Assembly: GCA_031271025.1 (NCBI GenBank)
Contig: JAISWQ010000110.1
Coordinates: forward strand, 1-36,977
Direction: 5' to 3'
Source of the DNA: Zoogloeaceae bacterium
GTDB lineage: Bacteria; Pseudomonadota; Gammaproteobacteria; Burkholderiales; Rhodocyclaceae
DNA: 36,977 nucleotides
Below the pieces are notes generated by a model. That model was not told where the DNA came from, ran no database searches, and worked only from the letters and a program-made list of their open reading frames with translations. The translations under genes were made by a program, and so were the position numbers. Below are positions 26,250 to 34,000 of this stretch, one piece after another. Numbering within the stretch: the stretch's first letter is position 1; every line of letters starts with the position of its first letter.

Positions 26250-27961
26250 AACGCAAACCGTTCGGCGTTGCAGTGGTACGCGCGTTTGCCGCCTTGTCGT
26301 TCATGGGAATGTTGACTTTCCCGGTGCTGGCAGCCCCGCTGTCGCCGGACGAACACGCTGCACAGGAACTCCTGCGCCAGCAGGAGCAGGACCGGGCCTT
26401 GCGACAGCAGTTGGAACGCCATCCCGACGTGCGTCTCGGGGCGGGCGAAGAACGCGCCCCGGCGCTGCCGGAAAGCGAATCCCCCTGCTTCACGATCAGC
26501 GAGATTCGTCTGGACGATCCCTCCGGTCAACTCGGTTGGGCGATTGCGGCGACCGATCTTCCCGGCGATCCGGCGACGGGGCGTTGCCTGGGCAGCCGGG
26601 GCATCAACCTGGTGATGACGCGCATCCAGAACGCGCTCGTCGAACGCGGCTATGTCACCACGCGCGTGCTTGCCGAGGCGCAGGATCTGACCACGGGTGT
26701 GCTTACGCTCAAACTTATTCCTGGCCGCATCCGCGCCATTCGTTTCAGCGAAGACAGCGATTCCCGGGCCAACGCCTGGAACGCCATTCCCGCCGCGCCC
26801 GGCGACCTGCTCAATCTGCGCGACATCGAGCAGGCGCTGGAAAACTGGAAGCGTGTGCCGACGGCGGAAGCCGACATTCGGATTGTGCCGGGCGACGAAC
26901 CTGGCGAAAGCGATCTCGTCGTCACCTGGAAACAGGCTTTTCCCTTGCGCCTGACCCTTTCCATCAATGACGGCGGATCGAAAACGACCGGAAAATACCA
27001 AGGCAGCGCCACCTTGTCTGCCGACCATCTGCTGACCCTCAACGACCTCTTTTACGCCAGCTACAACAAGGATCTGGGTGGCGGGCAATCCGGGCGGCGC
27101 GGCACGCGGGGATACACGATGCACTATTCGCTGCCGTTTGCCTATTGGACCGTCAGCGCCACCCGCAGTACCCACCGCTATCATCAGTCGGTGGCCGGCG
27201 CCTACCAGAACTATCTTTATCGCGGCACCAGCGAGAACAACGAAATCCAGCTTTCGCGCCTCGTCTTTCGTGATGCCGTCAACAAAACCACGGTTTCACT
27301 GCGTGGCTATCTCACCCAGTCCAGGAATTTCATCGACGATACCGAAATCGAAGTCCAGCGCCGGCGCATGGCCGGCTGGGCGGCCAGCATCGGCCATCGG
27401 GCCTTCCGGGCCGGCGCCGTGCTCGATCTTGAATTGTCCTGGCGTCGCGGCACTGGCGCGTTTGCCGCGCTGGAAGCGCCGGAAGACGCCTTTGGCGAGG
27501 GTACGGCGCGTCCGAAGATCGTCAACGCCGAAGCGTCACTCTCCCTGCCTTTCCGGCTTATCGGGCAGTCGCTACGCTACAATGGTCTCTTGCGCGCACA
27601 GTGGAACCGTACTCCGCTGGTACCGCAGGACCGTTTCTCGATTGGCGGCCGTTACACGGTGCGCGGCTTCGATGGTGAAAGCATCCTCATGGCCGAACGC
27701 GGTTTCCTGATCCGCAACGATGTTTCATTGCCGTTCGGCGATGGCCGGCAAGAGATTTACGCTGGACTTGACTACGGTCGGGTTGGCGGCCCCTCGACCG
27801 ATCTCCTGGTGGGGCGCGCACTCACTGGCGCCGTTATCGGCTGGCGCGGCACCTGGAAGACGCTGTCCTGGGACGTTTTTACCGGCGCTCCGGTGAAAAA
27901 ACCCGATGGTTTCGCAACTGACCCCATCACTGCGGGATTCAATCTGACCCTGAGTTTATAA
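26216..27961 (+). CDS. Two-partner secretion transporter, FhaC/ShlB/CdiB family
   Basis: The 581-residue outer-membrane protein exports its FhaB/CdiA partner. It has a signal peptide ending near FPVLAAP, a linker helix (AAQELLRQQEQDRALRQQLE), POTRA domains from about 84 (CFTISEIRLDD, RIQNALVERGYVTTRVL), then a 16-strand barrel. The conserved VRGF loop-6 motif is at 482-485 (YTVRGFDGE), followed by RGFLIRNDVSLPF, and a final strand FNLTLSL. The ATG at 26216 lacks a clear ribosome site but gives a proper KRK-headed signal; an internal ATG at 26306 would cut it. The partner gene starts 48 bases downstream. Confidence 0.92.
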   Translation: MLATFHLLLRLKRKPFGVAVVRAFAALSFMGMLTFPVLAAPLSPDEHAAQELLRQQEQDRALRQQLERHPDVRLGAGEERAPALPESESPCFTISEIRLDDPSGQLGWAIAATDLPGDPATGRCLGSRGINLVMTRIQNALVERGYVTTRVLAEAQDLTTGVLTLKLIPGRIRAIRFSEDSDSRANAWNAIPAAPGDLLNLRDIEQALENWKRVPTAEADIRIVPGDEPGESDLVVTWKQAFPLRLTLSINDGGSKTTGKYQGSATLSADHLLTLNDLFYASYNKDLGGGQSGRRGTRGYTMHYSLPFAYWTVSATRSTHRYHQSVAGAYQNYLYRGTSENNEIQLSRLVFRDAVNKTTVSLRGYLTQSRNFIDDTEIEVQRRRMAGWAASIGHRAFRAGAVLDLELSWRRGTGAFAALEAPEDAFGEGTARPKIVNAEASLSLPFRLIGQSLRYNGLLRAQWNRTPLVPQDRFSIGGRYTVRGFDGESILMAERGFLIRNDVSLPFGDGRQEIYAGLDYGRVGGPSTDLLVGRALTGAVIGWRGTWKTLSWDVFTGAPVKKPDGFATDPITAGFNLTLSL

Positions 27962-28009
27962 CGGAAGACGAGAAATTTTCCTGTAATCGATGATAAAAGG
28001 AATCGCCCG

Positions 28010-31000
28010 ATGAATCGCAACCTCTATCGTATCGTGTTCAATGGAAAGTATAGACTCGCCTTCAGTCTGCAACTGGCGCTGGGTCTTGCGACGATCCTGC
28101 CGGCGGGAGAGGCCCTGGCCCAGGCAGTCGCCTACAAGGCCGCGCCGGCGAACCAACGGCCGATCATCCTCAAGGCCAGCAATGGCGTGCCGGTGGTCGA
28201 CATCCAGACCCCCAGTGCCGCCGGTGTCTCGCGCAACACCTACAGCCAATTCGACGTCAACGCCGACGGGCTGATTCTCAACAACTCGCGCAACAACGTT
28301 GCCACCCAACTGGCTGGCTGGATACAGGGCAATCCCTGGCTGGCAAAAGGCACCGCCCGCGTCATTCTCAACGAAGTCATTGCCGGCAATCCCAGCCTCC
28401 TTGGCGGTTATGTCGAAGTTGGCGGCGACAAGGCCCAGGTCATCATTGCCAATCCTGCGGGCATTACCTGCTCCGGCTGCGGCTTCCTGAACGCCAGCCG
28501 CGCCACGCTCACCACCGGCACACCGATATTCAGTGCTGGTGTACTTGACGGTTACCATGTCCAGGGCGGTCTTGTGCGCGTCGACGGCAACGGAATGGAT
28601 GCCCGCCAGGCCGATGCCACCGAGATCATCGCCCGCGCCGTTGAAATCAACGCCGGTTTGTGGGCGCAAGACCTGCGGCTGACCACTGGCGCCAATCGGG
28701 TCGATGCCGAAAGCGTCCAGGCCACGCCAATCGACGGAACCGGAGAAAAGCCCGTCTTCGCCGTCGACGTCGCCCAGTTGGGCGGCATGTACGCCCAGCG
28801 AATCCACCTCATCGGAACCGAAGCCGGTGTTGGCGTGCGCAACGCCGGAACCCTCGCCGCCTCCGCTGGTGAAGTCATCGTCACCGCCGACGGACGACTC
28901 ACGCACAGCGGACTCACGCTTGGCGCCGACACGCGCATCGACGTCGCCGGGATCGACAACAGCGGCACACTTGCCGGAGAGCGCAATCTCGCCCTCAACA
29001 GCCGGAACGACGTTGCCAATACCGGTCTCTTCCACGCTGGAGAAGAAATCCGCCTTGAGGTCGACGGACAACTGAACAACTCCGGCAGACTGGAAGCGCG
29101 GCGGATCGAGTTCCACGGCGACGCCCTGGACAATTCCGGCGCCTTGCGCCAGAACGGCGAACAAGGCATGACCCTTCTTGCCACTCGCGTTGACAATGCC
29201 GTCGGCGCGCGCATCGGCAACATTGTCCATGCGCCGGACGATGGCCAGGACAAGGAAAGCGGAGAAAGCAGGGAAAACGACGCTCCGTCTGCTGATGGCG
29301 AAACAGCCGTGCCGACCAGCGCTATCGACGGCGGCGAAGTTGGCCTCGCCCCTGATAGTGTGGCTCCTGACGCGCTCCCGCTTGCCGACGGCCTCATCGC
29401 CGTGCGCGGCGAATTGGTCAACACCGGTGAAATCGTCGCCAGCGGAAGCGTAGCCCTCGAAAGTTTCGAGACACTCAGGAATGCCGGTACGCTTGCCTTG
29501 TACCGACTCAGCGCTGCTGGCAACCTCCTTGAAAACCGTGGCGACATCAGCGCCGTCGATGCCGCCGTGACCGCCGCGACGCTCGACAACCGCGGCGGCG
29601 CGTTGACCGTGGCTAACCGCTTCCTCGTCGCCGCGCGCAAGTTCGACAACAACCAGGGCAGCCTGCGTCACACCGGTACCGACGCGCTCATCCTGCCCCT
29701 GGACGAACTGGACAACCGTAATGGCCAGATCGCCAGCAACGGAGATGCGTTCGCGCTGACAGCGGCGTCGCTTGACAACCGCGGCGGCCAGATCGCGCAC
29801 ACCGGGAGCGGCGCGCTCACACTTGCCGCCGATCGCCTCGACAACCGCGGCGGGCAGATCACCGGCAACAGCGCCCTCTCCGTTGGCGTGGCCGGCAAGC
29901 TGGATAACGGCCAGGGCGTCATTTCCGGCCAGACAGCCGTCACCGTCACGGCTGGAGGCGATCTCGCCAACGCCGACGGGCGAATCATCGCCGGAGGCGA
30001 TCTCAAGATAAGGGCGGACGCCGTGGACAACGCGGGCGGCGCGCTTGCCGCGGTTGCTGGCGAACTCGATCTCGCTACCCTGGGCGCCGTCGATAACGCC
30101 AAAGGGCGCATTGAGGCGGGCGGCGCGCTTACACTCGACACGCGCGGCGGCGCGCTCGACAACCGCGAAGGCGGCATCGTCGGGCAGGACGCGCTGAGGC
30201 TCCTCGCCGGCGCGGTGGACAACAGGGGTGGGCGGATTGAAGCCACCGGCATCCTGGACATCGTCGCGGACAGTATCGACAACCATCAGGGTGGCCGGAT
30301 CGTCAGCGGTGCCGCGCTGAACATCGACATGAAAAGCGCGTTCGACAATAGCGGCGGCATTCTTTCCAGTCAGCGCGCGCTGACCCTCATGACCGGAGGC
30401 AACCTCGCCAACGCCGACGGACAGATCGTTGCCGGAAGCGATCTCAAGATCTCGGCGGCTGCCGTAGACAACGCTGGGGGTATGCTCGGCGCCGTCGCGG
30501 GCCGGCTCGATCTTTCCGCCTCGGGCGTCATCGACAACACCAATGGGCGCATCGAGGCGGGCGGCGCGCTCACGTTGACCGGAGCCGGCCTCGACAATGT
30601 CGAAGGCGCGGTGCTCGGGCAGACGCTCACACTCGACACAAGGGGCGGCGCGCTCGACAACAGTGGCGGCCTCCTTGCCGCCGAAGGCGCGCTGAAGGCC
30701 AATAGCGGGGAACTCATCAACAAAACCGGCCAGATCCAGGCCGGCGGCGCGCTCGATCTTGCCGCCGCGAGCCTTGCCAATACCGGCGGCGTCATCCAGT
30801 CGCTCGGCGACATCGATGCCAAGGTGCGCGGGCATTTCGACAACCAGGGCGGCCGGGTCGAAGCCGACGGCAAGCTGAACGTTGCTGCTGGCAGCGTCGA
30901 CAACCGTCAGGGGGGCCGGATCGTCAGCGCCGCCGCGCTGGACATTGGCGCGGAAGGCGCGCTCGACAATAGTGGAGGCATCCTCTCTGGGCAAACCACA

Positions 31001-34000
31001 CTGACCCTCGCGGCCGGGGGCGACCTCGCCAATGTTGGCGGGCAGATCGTTGCCGGAAGCGATCTCAACATCGCGGCGAATGCCGTAGACAATACCGACG
31101 GGCTCATCGGCGCCGTTGCCGGCGACGTTGAACTTGCCGCCGCGGACAGGATCAGCAACGCCAACGGGCGGATCGAAGCGTCCGGCGCGCTCGCGCTGAC
31201 CGGAACCGGACTCGACAACACCGAGGGCGCGATACTCGGGCAGACGCTCCAGCTCGATACGCAAAGCGGCGCGCTCGACAATACCGCCGGCCTCATCAGC
31301 GCGGATCAGGCGCTTGCGCTTGCCGCCACGAGCCTTGCCAATGTCGGCGGCGTCATCCAGTCGCTTGGCGACATCGACGCCACGGTGAACGAACATTTCG
31401 ACAACCGGGGTGGGAAAATCGAGACCGACGGCAAGCTGAACATCGCCGCCGGCAGTATCGACAACCGTCAGGATGGCCGGATTGTCAGCGCCGCCGCATT
31501 GGACATCGGCACGGAAGGCGCGCTCGACAACAGCGGCGGCATCCTCTCCAGCCAGGCCGCGCTGACCCTCGCGGCCGGGGGCGACCTCGCCAATGTCGGC
31601 GGACAGATCGTCGCCGGAAGCGATCTCGGAATCTCGGCGAATGCCGTAGACAATAGCGATGGCCTCATCGGCGCCATTGCCGGTGACGTCGAACTTGCCG
31701 CCGCGGACAGGATCGGCAACGCCAACGGGCAGATCGAAGCGTTCGGCGCGCTCACGCTGGCCGGAACCGGACTCGACAACACCGCCGGCCTGATCCAGGC
31801 GGGCGGCGCGCTTGACCTCGACACGCGCGGCGCGGCGCTCGCCAACCAAAACGCCGGGCGCATCATCGGGCTGGATGTGGTGACCCTTCGGGCTGGCGCG
31901 ATGGACAACACCCAGGGTCTCATCAGCGCGGAGCGTACGCTCGCGCTCACCGCCGACAGCCTGCACAACGTCGACGGCCTGATCCAGGCGCTTGCCGATG
32001 GCGGAGCGGCCAGCACACTGGCCATACAGGGCGCTTTCGACAATCGGGGCGGAAAGCTCAGCGCCAATCATGATCTGGAGATTCGCGCGCAAAACCTCGA
32101 CAACCGTAGCGGCCAGATCATCGGCAAGACCCTGGATCTCGCCACAACCGGCGCGGTCAACAATGGCGCGGGCATCCTTTCCAGCCAGGGCGCCCTGACC
32201 CTCGCGGCGGGAGCGGATCTTGCCAATGTCAAGGGACAAATCGTTGCCGAAACCGACCTCCAGGTCACAGCCCATGCCGTCGACAACACGGAAGGCACAC
32301 TCGGCGCCGTCGGCGGCAAGCTCGATCTCGTTGCCGCGGGCAGGATCGGCAACGTCGGCGGGCGGCTCGAAGCGTTCGGCCCGCTGACGCTGACCGGAAC
32401 CGGACTCGACAACACCCAGGGTTCGATCATCGGGCAGACGCTTCTTCTCGACACGCGGGGCGGCGCGCTTGACAACATACGCGGCCTTCTTGCCGCCGAA
32501 GCGATACTCACCGCCCGGAGCGGCCGGTTCGACAACACCGACGGCCTGATCCAGGCGGGCGGAGAAATCAGTCTCGACACGCAGGGCGCGGAATTGATCA
32601 ACCGCAATACCGGCGGGAATGGCAACGCCCTCCAGGGCATTCTGGGACAGCAGGCGGTCAGGCTCGCCGCTGGCGCGCTCGACAACCGGGGCGGACTCAT
32701 TGGCGCCAACGGCGATCTCGCTATCGGCGCGGCGGGCGATGTGAATAACGGCGGAGGCCGGATGCTCGGCAACGGTTTCCTTACGCTCACCGCTGGCGGC
32801 GAAGTCGCCAACGCGGGCGGCACGCTCTCCAGCGGCGCAGCCCTGACGCTCGCGGCGGGCAGGAATCTCACCAGCACTGGCGGCCAGATCGTCGCCGGAG
32901 GCGATCTCCAGGTGGAGGCCCAAAATATCGGCAACGTTGGCGGCACTCTCGCCGCCGTTGCCGGCAAAATCGACTTTTACGCACACGGCGACATTGATAA
33001 CCGGGGTGGGCGGATTGAAGCGGACGGCGATCTGACACTTGTGGGCGAGCGTCTCGACAATTCCGGATCTGGCCTCCTCTTCGGGCAAACCCTCGACATC
33101 GCCAGCCGCGGCAGGATCGACAACCAAAGCGGCAGGATTGTCGCCGAGGGCGCGCTTGTCGCCGAAGGCAGCGAAATCGACAACAGCGCCGGCCTGATCC
33201 AGTCCGGCAGCGATCTTGCGCTCAAAGCGCAAAGCGGGGCGCTGATCAACGCCAACACACGGGGTTCCGCCCAGGGCATTCTCAGCCAGGGCGCAATGCG
33301 CCTGACGGCAGGGCGCGGGATCGACAACAGCGCCGGGCGCATCGGTGCGCCCGCGCTGACGCTCGACGCCGCCAGCCTCACCAACGCGGGCGGCGAAATC
33401 CAGGCGCTCACCGGCATCGACGCGCGGCTGAGCGGCGCGCTCGACAACACTGGCGGCCTCTTGCGCGCGGATGCGGTGCGGATTACGGCAGGCAGCATCG
33501 GCAACCGGAACACCCTGGGCGCGAACCAGGGCATCGAAGGCAGCGTCGTCAAACTTTCCGCCAACACACTTGACAACACGCGCGGCGCCTTGCGCGCCGA
33601 CCGCCTGCTGGAACTTGCCGTCGGCGGAACGCTCGACAACACAAGCGGTCTCATCTCCTCACTGGGCACGCTCAACGTCAAGGACAGCGGCGTCATCCCT
33701 GACGGCCTCACGCTCATCAATACCGGCGGCACGCTCATCGCCGACGAACATCTTTCCATCGACGCCGCGCGCGCGACCCAGGACGGCCAGTTTTTGAGCG
33801 GGCAGGATTTGAGCCTCAAGCTCAAGGATGACGTTTCCGTCGGCGCGGGCGGGAGAATCGCCGCCAACCGCAACCTGACCATCGAAACCACCCGGACGAT
33901 CGAGAACGACGGCCGCATCGAAGCCGGCAACGCGCTCACGCTCACTGCCCAAGCGCTCACCAACAATGCCACGGGCACACTGACCGGCAAGGATATCGAC

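Noticed and set aside
27956..33232. A 1758-codon open frame on the minus strand, and another of 1105 codons at 33659-36976
   Set aside because: Both are antisense to the exoprotein gene. The repeated GC-rich codons of LDN/GG/A motifs leave no stops on the opposite strand. The plus frame has a signal peptide, TPS motifs and FHA repeats; the minus frames show only mirror repeats.
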